Of a DNA stretch of 64,000 bases, positions 36,536 to 45,665 are shown piece after piece; position 1 is the first letter of the stretch, and each line of letters opens with the position of its first letter. The notes under the pieces were generated by a model. The model was not told the DNA's origin and searched no databases. It saw only the letters and a program-made list of their open reading frames with translations. The stretch comes from PALSA-129 sp050014595 (GTDB lineage Bacteria > Acidobacteriota > Terriglobia > Bryobacterales > Bryobacteraceae): assembly GCA_050014595.1 (NCBI GenBank), contig JBEKDA010000003.1, forward strand, positions 1 to 64,000, read 5' to 3'. The position numbers and the translations under genes were made by a program.

Positions 36536-36591
36536 CCGGCTGGGGGGACGGGCGCTGAAAGTTTCTGGGAGGAAAATGGAAACGCGTAGCC

Positions 36592-36622
36592 CGTCACGGT
36601 TTTTCTCGTCACGGTTTTTTCT
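36592..36622. repeat. Tandem duplication of CGTCACGGTTTTT(T)CT
   Basis: CGTCACGGTTTTTCT (36592-36606) is followed at once by CGTCACGGTTTTTTCT (36607-36622), in the convergent space between polA and the DUF433 gene. The T tracts could assist termination of polA, but no stable stem precedes them. Confidence 0.4.
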
Positions 36623-36646
36623 ACAAACGAAGCCGGCTCACAGCAG

Positions 36647-36925
36647 TTATGCCCGCGCCGGAAAAATCTCTTCCACTGCCGCGTCGTCGGCAGCAATGTC
36701 AGTGTCAATCTCGTCGCGGTTGGCGTGGTAGTAGGCCAGGGCGGCGTGAATCTGAGCCAGCGTGAGGTGCTCCATCTTGGCGGCGATTTCCTCGGGAGCA
36801 AGGCCCACGTTGTGCCACCCGGCAATACGCCGCACCGTAACACCGGTGCCGGCAATGCAGGGCCGGCCTTTGCGGATTTCCGGCGACCTCTCGATCAGCG
36901 TCCCGATATCCACGGTGGTTCGCAT
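36647..36925 (-). CDS. DUF433 (VapB45-like antitoxin fold) protein
   Basis: 92 residues from the ATG at 36925; an ATG at 36931 adds two residues. TATACT at 36936-36941 lies 10 nt before the chosen start and may serve as -10 box. The DUF433 pattern is clear: IERSPEIRKGRPCIAGTGVTV (helix-turn-helix start), WHNVGLAPEEIAAKM and LTLAQIHAALAYYHANRDEI. DUF433 proteins are commonly antitoxins paired with a downstream DUF5615/PIN-like toxin. The downstream 110 bp here hold no such gene, only the polA end. It is thus an orphan, either a lost module or an independent regulator. Confidence 0.8.
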   Translation of the reverse strand: MRTTVDIGTLIERSPEIRKGRPCIAGTGVTVRRIAGWHNVGLAPEEIAAKMEHLTLAQIHAALAYYHANRDEIDTDIAADDAAVEEIFPARA

Positions 36926-36961
36926 GTTCATTCCAAGTATAGACCGCTTGGCCGGCCGCGT

Positions 36962-38452
36962 TCACCCCTCGCGCAGCGCCTCGCCTTTGCGCTCGATGGC
37001 CTTGGGCCCCGCCAGCGGGACGAAGAAGTCCTGCCACACCAGTTTGCATTCCTCGACCATCCGCAACCCATACTCGCATCGTCCCAGGTCGTCGGGACCG
37101 GCATTATTCGTGCCGAAGGTAAACGTTGCGCCCGCCGCTTTGGCCAACCGGATGAACGAAGGGCTGGGCAGGTTGCGCCGGTTGTTGATCTCGATCGCCA
37201 CCTTGTTGCGCACCGCGGCTTCAATCACTTTCCTGCGCCGTTCCGCGGTCCAGAGCTGCTCGTAATCCTTGGCGATCTGATCCGGCAGATAGGTGGGGTT
37301 TGCATAGATATCGACCGGCTCGTGCTCCAGGATGCCAACCGTCCGTTCCACGAATGTGTCCATGAACTCCTGCACGTCTCCGATGGTCCCGACTTCCTCG
37401 GGCATCCAGAGCCGCATGCGCTTGCCGCGGTTGTCCGTCCAGGTCATGGAGTCCGTAAAGATGTAGTCGAACCGCGCGGCAGCGGCGTGCGAGAACATGC
37501 GCGTCCACTCGCGCCCTTCCGCCTGCATGGCAACGAAGCATGGCTGGCCCTTCAGGCTCTCCAGGAACTGAATGGCTTCCTGGTCGTTCTGAGCGGTATT
37601 GGCCTGGCCGCAGTTCACCGCGATGCCGTACTCGATACCGTCGCGCCGCGATTTCGCGAGGGCCTGCTCCATGGTCAGCCCGCCTTTCAGATGGACGTGA
37701 AAATCCACCATCGGAATATTGCGCCGGCCCTGGTTGATAATCTGCCGGAAGACCTGGTCCGCCGCCGGCGCGGGCCCGCCCGGCGTGGGTACGTCGTCCG
37801 GCAGCGGCCGCACCCGAACGCTGCGGAAGCGCGCGCGGGAACCGTCATTGTGACACTGCAGGGCGAACGTGCCGTGGTCCAGAAAACGGCCTGTCTCCGG
37901 CCCGTCCGGAATCACCGGCGGGACAGGCTCGGTGTAATCCACCACCAACATGCCGTTGAGCCGGATCTGCGCATTCTTGCCGCGTACCGCCGCGTGGATC
38001 TTGAACCACTGATCGTCCGGCACAAACTGCTTATACACGTTCCGCAGTCCGTAGAGCGACCCGGTCTTCTTACGCTCGCGGTAACTGCCCTCGGCGGTGG
38101 CGGTGTTGTCGATCTGGATTTCGAAGCCCTTGTTCGGGAAATCGCGTTCCTGATACGCGGTATGGAAGTAGACTCCCGAGTTGCACGCCGGCCGCGTCAG
38201 GATCTCCACTTCAAGCTCGAAATTGCGGAAATCCGCGCCGTTGACCGGTCCTGTATAGAACAGGTGCGACCTCGGCCCTTCGGCCGCCAGTTGCCCCTCC
38301 ACCACTTTCCAGGAACTCTTGTTTTCGCTCGGCCGCCATCCTTCGAGACTGCGTCCATCAAACAGCTCCACCCAGCCATCGTTCGCGGCCGAGAGGCCGA
38401 ACGCCGTCATGGCTCCGACAAACACCCGGCGCGTGATTTCAGACTGTGCCAT
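36962..38452 (-). CDS. Exported DUF1080 domain fused to PHP/amidohydrolase-like domain
   Basis: 496 residues from the ATG at 38452, 7 nt after a TATACT box with no Shine-Dalgarno (likely leaderless). A twin-arginine-type leader (SEITRRVFVGAMTAFGLSA) precedes a DUF1080 concanavalin-like domain at residues 25-215 (WVELFDGRSLEGWRPSE, RNFELEVEILT, SGVYFHTAYQ, GFEIQIDNTA). Members include 3-keto-glycoside hydrolases. Residues 235-490 start with VDFHVHLKGGLT, an HxH metal motif of PHP/amidohydrolase barrels, then DYIFTDSMTW, VEINNRRNLPSPSF and FTFGTNNAGPD. The combination suggests a periplasmic hydrolase that also binds carbohydrate. I know of no characterised protein with both domains. Confidence 0.75.
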   Translation of the reverse strand: MAQSEITRRVFVGAMTAFGLSAANDGWVELFDGRSLEGWRPSENKSSWKVVEGQLAAEGPRSHLFYTGPVNGADFRNFELEVEILTRPACNSGVYFHTAYQERDFPNKGFEIQIDNTATAEGSYRERKKTGSLYGLRNVYKQFVPDDQWFKIHAAVRGKNAQIRLNGMLVVDYTEPVPPVIPDGPETGRFLDHGTFALQCHNDGSRARFRSVRVRPLPDDVPTPGGPAPAADQVFRQIINQGRRNIPMVDFHVHLKGGLTMEQALAKSRRDGIEYGIAVNCGQANTAQNDQEAIQFLESLKGQPCFVAMQAEGREWTRMFSHAAAARFDYIFTDSMTWTDNRGKRMRLWMPEEVGTIGDVQEFMDTFVERTVGILEHEPVDIYANPTYLPDQIAKDYEQLWTAERRRKVIEAAVRNKVAIEINNRRNLPSPSFIRLAKAAGATFTFGTNNAGPDDLGRCEYGLRMVEECKLVWQDFFVPLAGPKAIERKGEALREG

Positions 38453-38465
38453 CGGATTGAGTATA

Positions 38466-38553
38466 GCCCCTGTGGGGCAGCCCATCCAGGCTGCGGACCC
38501 GCTTTCCAGCGGGTCCAGCCGGCTGCAAGCCGGCTGCGGGCAGGATTGCCCGC
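38466..38553. repeat. Five abutting hairpins
   Basis: Back-to-back palindromes fill 88 bp: GCCCC-TGT-GGGGC (38466-38478), GCAGCC..GGCTGC (38477-38494), GGACCCGCT-TTCC-AGCGGGTCC (38495-38516), AGCCGGCT-GCA-AGCCGGCT (38517-38535) and GCGGGCA-GGAT-TGCCCGC (38536-38553). They lie between the cstA stop and the DUF1080 gene start. The ends TGTGGGGCAG and CCCGCCCCACCA are roughly inverted copies. Confidence 0.75.
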
Positions 38554-38564
38554 CCCACCACGGA

Positions 38565-40418
38565 TCAGCAACAACCCATCTTGATTTGGTTGCCGGCTGT
38601 GACCGGCGGGCCAAAGGCTTCCGCGGGTGGCTCGGCGCCATTCAAGACGGCAATCCAGCGCCGGGCTGCGTCGAAGACTACCAGAACGACGCCAACAATG
38701 AAGATGCCCATCAATATCGAATCCAGATAGCCAGTGAACACCTGCCCGGGCTTGGCCGTAAGCGGCCAGAAGATATTCTTGATGGATAGGACTCCGGCCG
38801 CGACCGTGGTCACGCCGACAAAACACATGGGAATCGCCGTAATCAGCGCGTACCTGGCCTTTCCCATGTTGATGAGGAAGGTTGTGGCGATAGCCAGCGC
38901 GATGGTGGCGAGTAACTGGTTGCCAGTGCCGAATAAGGGCCAGATAGTGGAAATAGATCCTGTATATATGAGATATCCCCAGCCGCCCACGACCACCGCT
39001 GTCGCGACCAGGTTGCCGGGAAGCCAGGCGCTATCGGCGAAGGGCTTGTGCACGCGGCCCATGAGCTCTTGCAGGACGTAGCGGGCGACGCGCGTTCCGG
39101 TATCCACCGTGGTGAGAATGAAAAGCGCTTCGAACATGATGGCGTAGTGGTACCAATACGTCGTCAGGCGGTCCATGCCGGGCAGTCCCTTGAAGATCTG
39201 GGCCATGCCGGTGGCCAGAGAGACGGCGCCGCCGGTGCGCCCCGCCAGCTTTTCACCCACTTCCCGCGAGAACATATCCAGATTCACGGTGTGCAGGCCG
39301 AGCTTGGCGAAGACCTCGGGTGCGGTGTTGATGGCGAAATAATCGCCGGGGTACATGGAGGTGGCGGCGATCAGCGCCAGCAGGCCCACTAACGACTCGC
39401 AGAGCATGGCGCCATAGCCGATCAAGCGCGCGTCGGTTTCTTTGTCGATCATCTTGGGCGTGGTTCCGGAGGACACCAGCGAGTGGAAGCCGGAGATGGC
39501 GCCGCAGGCGATGGTCACAAAAAGGAACGGAAACAGCTTGCCTTGGATAATGGGTCCGCCGCCGTGGACGAACTGGGTGAATGCCGGAAAGCGGATATCG
39601 GGATGGACCATGAGGACGCCCACGATGAGGATGGCGATGGTGCCCAGCTTGACGTAGGTGGAAAGGTAACCGCGCGGCGCCAGCAGCAGCCACACGGGCA
39701 GCACCGAGGCGATAAAGCCATAGGCCACCATGAGGAAAGTGATCTGGTGCGGCGAAAAAGTGAGGGCGCCGGCCGCGCCGGTCTGCGCAAACCAGTGGCC
39801 GCCAATGACCGTCGAGATCAGCAGCACCACGCCAAAGATACTCGGGCCGGTGACGGTGATCTTTCCGGCGTGGCGCTTGAACATCCAAATCCCCATGATC
39901 AGGGCGATGGGGATGGTGGAGCCGATGGTGAACACGCCCCACGGGCTGTTCGCCAGAGCGTTCACCACCACGATTCCCAGACCGGCGAGGGTAACCAGGA
40001 GGATAAAGAGCACGGCGATCATGGCCACCAGGCCGGCGAACGGGCTGATTTCGGTACGGGCGATTTCCGCCAGCGACCGGCCGCGGTGGCGGATGGAGGC
40101 CACCAGAACGGTGAAATCCTGAACGCAGCCGGCCAGCACGGCGCCGACCAGCAGCCACAGGAAACCGGGGGCAAATCCGAACTGCGCGGCCAGCGTGGGC
40201 CCCACCAGCGGGCCCGCGCCGGCGATGGCGGCGAAGTGGTGGCCGAAGAGCACCCATTTGGGCGAGACCACGTAGTTGTGACCGTCCGCGAAGGTGTGCG
40301 CCGGCGTGGCGCGGCGGTCGTCCAGCACCAGAGCTTTGGCCGCAATAAACGCGCTGTAGTATCGGTAAGCAATGGCGCAGACGCAGAGAGCACCGAGGAG
40401 AACCGGGAAGGTGTTCAT
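38565..40418 (-). CDS. cstA: CstA-family carbon starvation permease
   Basis: 617 residues from an ATG with AGGAGG upstream. Many hydrophobic helices carry CstA signatures: FADGHNYVVSPKWVLFGHHFA near the start, GPLVGPTLAAQFGFAPGFLW, SGFHSLVSSGTTPKM, and the C-terminal WPLFGTGNQLLATIALAI. CstA and relatives (BtsT) take up peptides or pyruvate across the inner membrane. It is shorter than the 700-residue E. coli CstA. Substrate here cannot be fixed. A short GC-rich tail ends in MGCC. The promoter region is between this gene and the TrpB2 gene stop at 40618. Confidence 0.93.
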   Translation of the reverse strand: MNTFPVLLGALCVCAIAYRYYSAFIAAKALVLDDRRATPAHTFADGHNYVVSPKWVLFGHHFAAIAGAGPLVGPTLAAQFGFAPGFLWLLVGAVLAGCVQDFTVLVASIRHRGRSLAEIARTEISPFAGLVAMIAVLFILLVTLAGLGIVVVNALANSPWGVFTIGSTIPIALIMGIWMFKRHAGKITVTGPSIFGVVLLISTVIGGHWFAQTGAAGALTFSPHQITFLMVAYGFIASVLPVWLLLAPRGYLSTYVKLGTIAILIVGVLMVHPDIRFPAFTQFVHGGGPIIQGKLFPFLFVTIACGAISGFHSLVSSGTTPKMIDKETDARLIGYGAMLCESLVGLLALIAATSMYPGDYFAINTAPEVFAKLGLHTVNLDMFSREVGEKLAGRTGGAVSLATGMAQIFKGLPGMDRLTTYWYHYAIMFEALFILTTVDTGTRVARYVLQELMGRVHKPFADSAWLPGNLVATAVVVGGWGYLIYTGSISTIWPLFGTGNQLLATIALAIATTFLINMGKARYALITAIPMCFVGVTTVAAGVLSIKNIFWPLTAKPGQVFTGYLDSILMGIFIVGVVLVVFDAARRWIAVLNGAEPPAEAFGPPVTAGNQIKMGCC

Positions 40419-40617
40419 CGATTCGTATGCCTCCTGTTGAGGGTGGACTTAGCGGTCCTCCGCGTCGGGCAGTCAACACATTAGCAGAAAACCCGGCCGC
40501 ACGCGGTTCACCACCAGCATGCGCTAAAATGTATTTGACAAGTAGGTTTTCCCACCTTACATTTCCATCTCCCCCGCAGGCCGGCCGGATCCGGACCCCC
40601 TGAATCTCAGCCGCCGC

Positions 40618-41964
40618 TTACTTTGCGGGGAGCGCGGCGTCGATATCGCGGCCCGGGTATTCATAATCCTCAAGCTTGCCGCTTAGATAGCTCTCGTAAG
40701 ATCCGAGGTCGAAGTGGCCGTGGCCGCTAAGGCAGAACAAAATGACCTTGGCGCGGCCCTCTTCCCGGGCGACGATGGCTTCGTCCACCGCGGCGCAAAT
40801 CGCGTGGGAGGATTCGGGCGCGGGCAGGATTCCCTCGCTGCGGGCGAATTGCAGGGCTGCCTGGAAGCACGGCAGTTGCAAATAGGCTTTGGCCTCGATG
40901 TGCCCCAAGTGGAACAGGTGGCTGAGCAGCGGCGATGCGCCGTGGTAGCGCAGCCCGCCCGCGTGGATGCCAGGCGGGACGAAATCGTGGCCGAGGGTAT
41001 ACATCTTGATGAGCGGTGTGAGCTGGGCGGTGTCTCCGTAGTCATAGGCGAAGGTGCCTTTGGTGAGGCTCGGACATGCAGAGGGCTCCACGGCCAGGAG
41101 GCGCGGCCCATGGCCGGCCAGGCGGTCGAGCACGTAGGGCAGCGCCAACCCACCAAAATTGCTGCCGCCACCGAAACAGCCGATCACGACGTCCGGCTCT
41201 TCGCCGGCCTGCCGCATCTGGAGCTTGGCTTCCTGGCCGATGACGGTCTGGTGGAGCATGACATGGTTCAGTACGCTGCCGAGCGAATAGTCGGTGTCGG
41301 CGTGCGTGGCGGCGTCCTCCACGGCTTCACTGATGGCGATGCCCAAGCTCCCAGGCGAATCCGGCGTTGACGCCAGCACGCCGCGGCCGGCGTTGGTGTG
41401 CTCACTCGGGCTGGCCCAGACCTCCGCGCCCCAGGTGTTCATCATCATGCGGCGATACGGCTTTTGATCGTAACTGACGCGAACCATGTAGACCGTGCAT
41501 TCCAGTCCGAAGAACTGACACGCCAGAGCGAGGGCGCTGCCCCATTGTCCCGCCCCGGTTTCGGTGGCCAGGCGGCGGATGCCGGCGCGCTTGTTGTAGT
41601 ATGCCTGCGGAACCGCGGTGTTGGGCTTGTGGCTGCCGGCGGGGCTTGTGCCTTCGTACTTGTAGTAGATGTGGGCGGGAGTGTCGAGCGCCTTTTCGAG
41701 GCGGCGCGCGCGGTAGAGGGGGGTGGCGCGCCAGAGACGATAGACATCCATAACCTCGCCCGGAATGTCGATCAGGGGTTGGGGAGAAAACTCCTGTTCG
41801 ATGAGCTCCATGGGAAACAGCGGGAGCAAGTCCTGCGGCGTGAGCGGCGCGCGGGTCTGGGGATTGAGCGGCGGATCCAACGGCTCCGGAAGCGACGGCA
41901 GCACGTTGACCCAAACCGTGGGAATCTGGCTATCCGTCAGCAGGAATTTTGAAGGCTGCGACAT
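40618..41964 (-). CDS. TrpB2-type tryptophan synthase beta-like PLP enzyme
   Basis: 448 residues, a length typical of the TrpB2 (TIGR01415) branch rather than the ~400-residue TrpB1. PLP lysine lies in YYKYEGTSPAGSHKPNTAV; GCFGGGSNFGGLALP binds the cofactor phosphate; ATETGAGQWGSALALA holds the catalytic Glu. The conserved RLWRATPLYRARRLEKAL precedes it. TrpB2 enzymes can condense indole and serine, and may salvage indole or use another amino acid. No trpA or other trp genes are nearby. TACAAT lies 11 nt before the ATG, a possible very short leader. Confidence 0.9.
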   Translation of the reverse strand: MSQPSKFLLTDSQIPTVWVNVLPSLPEPLDPPLNPQTRAPLTPQDLLPLFPMELIEQEFSPQPLIDIPGEVMDVYRLWRATPLYRARRLEKALDTPAHIYYKYEGTSPAGSHKPNTAVPQAYYNKRAGIRRLATETGAGQWGSALALACQFFGLECTVYMVRVSYDQKPYRRMMMNTWGAEVWASPSEHTNAGRGVLASTPDSPGSLGIAISEAVEDAATHADTDYSLGSVLNHVMLHQTVIGQEAKLQMRQAGEEPDVVIGCFGGGSNFGGLALPYVLDRLAGHGPRLLAVEPSACPSLTKGTFAYDYGDTAQLTPLIKMYTLGHDFVPPGIHAGGLRYHGASPLLSHLFHLGHIEAKAYLQLPCFQAALQFARSEGILPAPESSHAICAAVDEAIVAREEGRAKVILFCLSGHGHFDLGSYESYLSGKLEDYEYPGRDIDAALPAK

Positions 41965-42137
41965 GGGAAGCGATCATTGTAATACGGCGCGGCAGGCAAG
42001 GCTTCTTTCGGCCGGGAACGGCTTGTCAGAGAACCGGCGGCGGAGACCGCCGGCGGTACCAGTCTGGGGCGGCGCTTCTTCCGGACAGGAACGGCCTTTC
42101 GCCATTCTCAAAAAATTGGTGATAGATTTATGACAAG

Positions 42138-45100
42138 GTGGTCGAAGGATTGTCTGTGGCTGGGTTCACGGGAACCGGAACCAGCGCGGCGCGGAAGGCG
42201 CGGCGGGGGCTCATGCTGCTGGCTGCTCTGGCCGGGCTGATCATGCTGTGTTGGCTGGCCTCCGCGCAGGAATCGCGGTGGCGTCAACTGGCGTTGGCCG
42301 CGAGGCAGTTTTATAACGAGGGCAAGTACGCGCAGGCGCTGCCGGCGGCGCAGGAATCGCTTCGCGTCGCCGAGGCGACATTCGGCCCCCAGAGCCGGCA
42401 GGCGGCCACCTCGCTGAACGATCTGTCGCTGGTGCTGGTGGAACTGGACCGGTGGGCGGAAGCCGAGCCCTTATACCGCCGCGCCCTGGCGGTGAATGAA
42501 AAGCTCCTGGGGCCGCAGCATCCCGAAGTGGCTTCCAACCTGAATAACCTGGCGCTTCTTTATCTCAAGATGGACCGTCTGCCGGAGGCGCGGGATCTGC
42601 TGGTGCGCGCTCTCAGCATCCGGGAGAAGGCGCTCGGCCCGAACCATGTAGACACTGCCACCAACGCGGGCAACCTGGGCACGGTTCTGATCGCTCAAGG
42701 CAAGTACGTCGAAGCCGAGCCCCTGGAGCGGCGCGCGCTCGCGATCGACGAGAAAGCCTTGGGGCCGGAAGACCCCGGCGTGGCCACGGATCTGAACAAT
42801 CTGGGAGCCGTTTACTACAACCAGGCGAAGTATGCGCAAGCCGAGCCGCTATACCTCAGGGCACTCTCCATCCACGTGAAATTGCTCGGCAACCAAGATC
42901 CTTCGGTGGCGGCCGACCTGACTCTGATAGGCGCGCTTTATGCGGACCAACGAAAGTACGCGCTGGCGGAAGCCACCTACCGGCGCGCCCTGGCGATTGA
43001 CGAAAAGGCGGCCGTCGGGAAGGGTCTTACGATTGCTTCGGACCTGAACCATCTGGCCGATCTGTTCAACAGCCTGGGGCGCTACAGCGAAGCGGAGCCT
43101 CTCTACCGGCGCGCTGGGGCCATTGACGAAAAGGCGCTGGGACCGGAAAACCCCACTGTGGCCGGCGTCCTGAACAGCCTGGCGACGTTGTATTACGACC
43201 AAGGGCGGTATCAGGAAGCTGAGCCGGTCTACCGGCGCGCGCTCGAGATTCGCGAAAAAACCCTGGGGACCGGACATCCCTCCGTGGCGCTCACTTTGAG
43301 CGGCCTGGCGCGGCTCAAGAAAGATCAAGGCCAGTTCCCGGAAGCGGAAGCGCTGTACCGCCGGGCGCTGGCGATTGACGAAAAGGCGTTGGGAGCGGAG
43401 CATCCGCAGGTGGCGCGGATCCTCAACGGCCTGGGGGAGCTCTATATGGACATAGTTCAGGTGCCCGCCGCGGCGCAGTTGTTTAAGCGGGCTCTGGTCA
43501 TCCACGAAAAGAGCTTCGGTCCCGACCACCCGGAAGTGGCTGCCGACCTCAATCATCTGGCGTTGGTTGCCGACGCGGGCGGACATCCGGAAGAGGCCGA
43601 GCCGGTTTACGAGCGCGTGATCGCAATCGACGAAAAGACATCTGGGCCCGCAAGCCTCGACCTGGTGGCTCCGCTCCTGAACCTGGGTAGTCTGAGGACG
43701 CGGCAAGGCAATTTCGCCGCCGCGGAGCCGCTCGAGAAGCGGGCCCTGGCCATTCTGGAAGCAGTGAAGGGGCCCGATCATACCGACACCCGCGCCGCAC
43801 TTCTCGACCTGGCCATCACTTACTATGGGTGGGGCCGTACGGAGTTAGCCACCGCTTACTTCGACCGGCACGTGGCGGGCTTTGTCAAGGAAGTGGATTC
43901 GAGCTTCACTTACATGAGCGAACGGCAGCGGCTGCAGTTTCTGTCAACCGAACCGGGAGCATTCCCGCTGTTATTCAGCTTCGCGGTAGCCAGTCAGGAG
44001 CGCGACGCGGCATTGCCGGGCAAGATGTACGACGCGCTGCTTTGGGAAAAAGGCCTGATCGCGTCCAACGCGGCGGCCCTGCGGGCCAGGATTCTGGACA
44101 GCGGCGATCGCGAAGCCGTGGGGCTGTTCGACCAATTGACAGAGAAGCGGGCGCAACTGGCGGCGCTGGCATCGGCTCCGTCAGGGGATGCCGAATGGCG
44201 CAAGGCGACGGCGCAACTCGATCAGGAAGCGAACGCGATCGAGATCGGCCTGGTGAAACGCTCGGCGGCGCTGGCGGAAGCCAAGGCCCTGGCGCGCCTG
44301 ACTTGGCACGATGTGCGGAAGGCGTTGAAGCCGGACGAGGCCGCGGTGGAATATGTCCGCTTCCCGGTTCACAATGGCGTTCGTTGGATGCACGCCGACG
44401 CTTACGCAGCCCTGGTGCTGACGCCATCGGCCGCGCCCCGGTTGATGCTGCTGGGCAACGCGCAAAAGCTGGAAGCCGATCCGGTAACAGCCTACCGGGC
44501 GGATGTGGGACGCAGCCGCGGAGTCTCTATCCCGGCGGCAAAAACCGGCGCGGAGCCGCCTGCCGGTTCAGGCACAGGCGCGGCTTACACCGCGTTCTGG
44601 AAGCCTCTGGAAGCAGCGCTGGGCGGCGCCAGGCGCGTGTACGTGGCCGCCGACGGCATTCTCAACCAGGTTCCCATCGGGCTCTTCAGCGATCCGGCGG
44701 GAAAGCTATTGCTCGAAAAGTACGACCTGCGGGTGGTCAACAGCACCAAGGATTTGCTGCGGCCGCAACACAACGGAGGAGGCAAGACGGCGGTGGTGAT
44801 GGGGAACCCGGCTTTCGATCTGACCGAGGCAGGGCAACGCGAGGCCGTGTCGAAACTCAATGGCGGAGCCGCGGTTCCCACGGCCGCGGCGCCCGCGGAA
44901 ACGAGGACTGCCTCGCGCGGCAGCGAGCACGGCGCCCCTCTGCCGCCGCTCCCCGCCACCCAGGCGGAAGTGCAGGCGGTGACTCTCTCTCTGAAGAACG
45001 CCGGATGGCAGGTCTCGACGTACACCGGCAGCATGGCCCTGAAAGAGGTGATGGGGCGGGTCCGCAGCCCGCGAGTGGTGCATTTGGCTACGCACGGATT

Positions 45101-45620
45101 CTTTCTCGCCAACACGGGGACCGGCGACCCGCCGGCGCCGGGCGCGCGACCCACCGGTCAACCCTCCGGGCAACCCGCGTTGCGCGATCCCATGCTGCGG
45201 TCCGGCCTGTTCTTTGCCGGAGCGGATCGCACTCGCGCCGGACAGTCCCCGGCGGCCGGCCTGGAAGATGGCGTGTTGACGGCTTACGAGGCGAGCCAAC
45301 TCCACCTGCAGGGGACCGAACTGGTGGTCCTCAGCGCCTGCGAAACCGGACTGGGACAGCAGGCCAACGGCGAAGGCGTCTTCGGGCTGCGCCGCGGGCT
45401 GCAGGAAGCCGGGGCTGAGTCGGTATTAATGAGCATGTGGTCGGTGCCGGACCAGGAGACGCAGGAATTGATGACGCTGTTTTATCAGCAATGGCTGGGC
45501 GGACTGGACGCGCACGAAGCTCTGCGGCGGGCGCAACTGAAAGAACGCGACACCGTCCGGCAGCGATATGGCCGCGACCTTCCGTATTACTGGGGAGCAT
45601 TTGTGCTGGTGGGGCGGTAG
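42138..45620 (+). CDS. TPR-CHAT caspase-like protein
   Basis: 1160 residues from a GTG. A membrane anchor or signal lies at residues 22-45 (RGLMLLAALAGLIMLCWLAS). Residues about 50-580 are kinesin-light-chain-type tetratricopeptide repeats of 42 residues (EAEPLYRRALAIDEKALGPE repeated about ten times). Residues about 830-1160 form a CHAT domain, with catalytic His near 984 in VVHLATHGFF and Cys near 1066 in VVLSACETGLGQ, then GLRRGLQEAGAESVLMSMWSVPD. CHAT domains are caspase-like proteases. Members activate gasdermins or cleave defence partners when partnered, but no such partner is adjacent here. The membrane-anchored orphan form is common in Acidobacteriota, with unknown role. Confidence 0.9.
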   Translation: MVEGLSVAGFTGTGTSAARKARRGLMLLAALAGLIMLCWLASAQESRWRQLALAARQFYNEGKYAQALPAAQESLRVAEATFGPQSRQAATSLNDLSLVLVELDRWAEAEPLYRRALAVNEKLLGPQHPEVASNLNNLALLYLKMDRLPEARDLLVRALSIREKALGPNHVDTATNAGNLGTVLIAQGKYVEAEPLERRALAIDEKALGPEDPGVATDLNNLGAVYYNQAKYAQAEPLYLRALSIHVKLLGNQDPSVAADLTLIGALYADQRKYALAEATYRRALAIDEKAAVGKGLTIASDLNHLADLFNSLGRYSEAEPLYRRAGAIDEKALGPENPTVAGVLNSLATLYYDQGRYQEAEPVYRRALEIREKTLGTGHPSVALTLSGLARLKKDQGQFPEAEALYRRALAIDEKALGAEHPQVARILNGLGELYMDIVQVPAAAQLFKRALVIHEKSFGPDHPEVAADLNHLALVADAGGHPEEAEPVYERVIAIDEKTSGPASLDLVAPLLNLGSLRTRQGNFAAAEPLEKRALAILEAVKGPDHTDTRAALLDLAITYYGWGRTELATAYFDRHVAGFVKEVDSSFTYMSERQRLQFLSTEPGAFPLLFSFAVASQERDAALPGKMYDALLWEKGLIASNAAALRARILDSGDREAVGLFDQLTEKRAQLAALASAPSGDAEWRKATAQLDQEANAIEIGLVKRSAALAEAKALARLTWHDVRKALKPDEAAVEYVRFPVHNGVRWMHADAYAALVLTPSAAPRLMLLGNAQKLEADPVTAYRADVGRSRGVSIPAAKTGAEPPAGSGTGAAYTAFWKPLEAALGGARRVYVAADGILNQVPIGLFSDPAGKLLLEKYDLRVVNSTKDLLRPQHNGGGKTAVVMGNPAFDLTEAGQREAVSKLNGGAAVPTAAAPAETRTASRGSEHGAPLPPLPATQAEVQAVTLSLKNAGWQVSTYTGSMALKEVMGRVRSPRVVHLATHGFFLANTGTGDPPAPGARPTGQPSGQPALRDPMLRSGLFFAGADRTRAGQSPAAGLEDGVLTAYEASQLHLQGTELVVLSACETGLGQQANGEGVFGLRRGLQEAGAESVLMSMWSVPDQETQELMTLFYQQWLGGLDAHEALRRAQLKERDTVRQRYGRDLPYYWGAFVLVGR

Positions 45621-45665
45621 AAGGCGCCGGCGGCCTCATCATTCCCATTCCACGCGACAGCGACG

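Noticed and set aside
42138..45620. CHAT protein as part of a gasdermin or CRISPR-associated defence system
   Set aside because: No gasdermin, effector or cas gene lies next to it; neighbours are metabolic.
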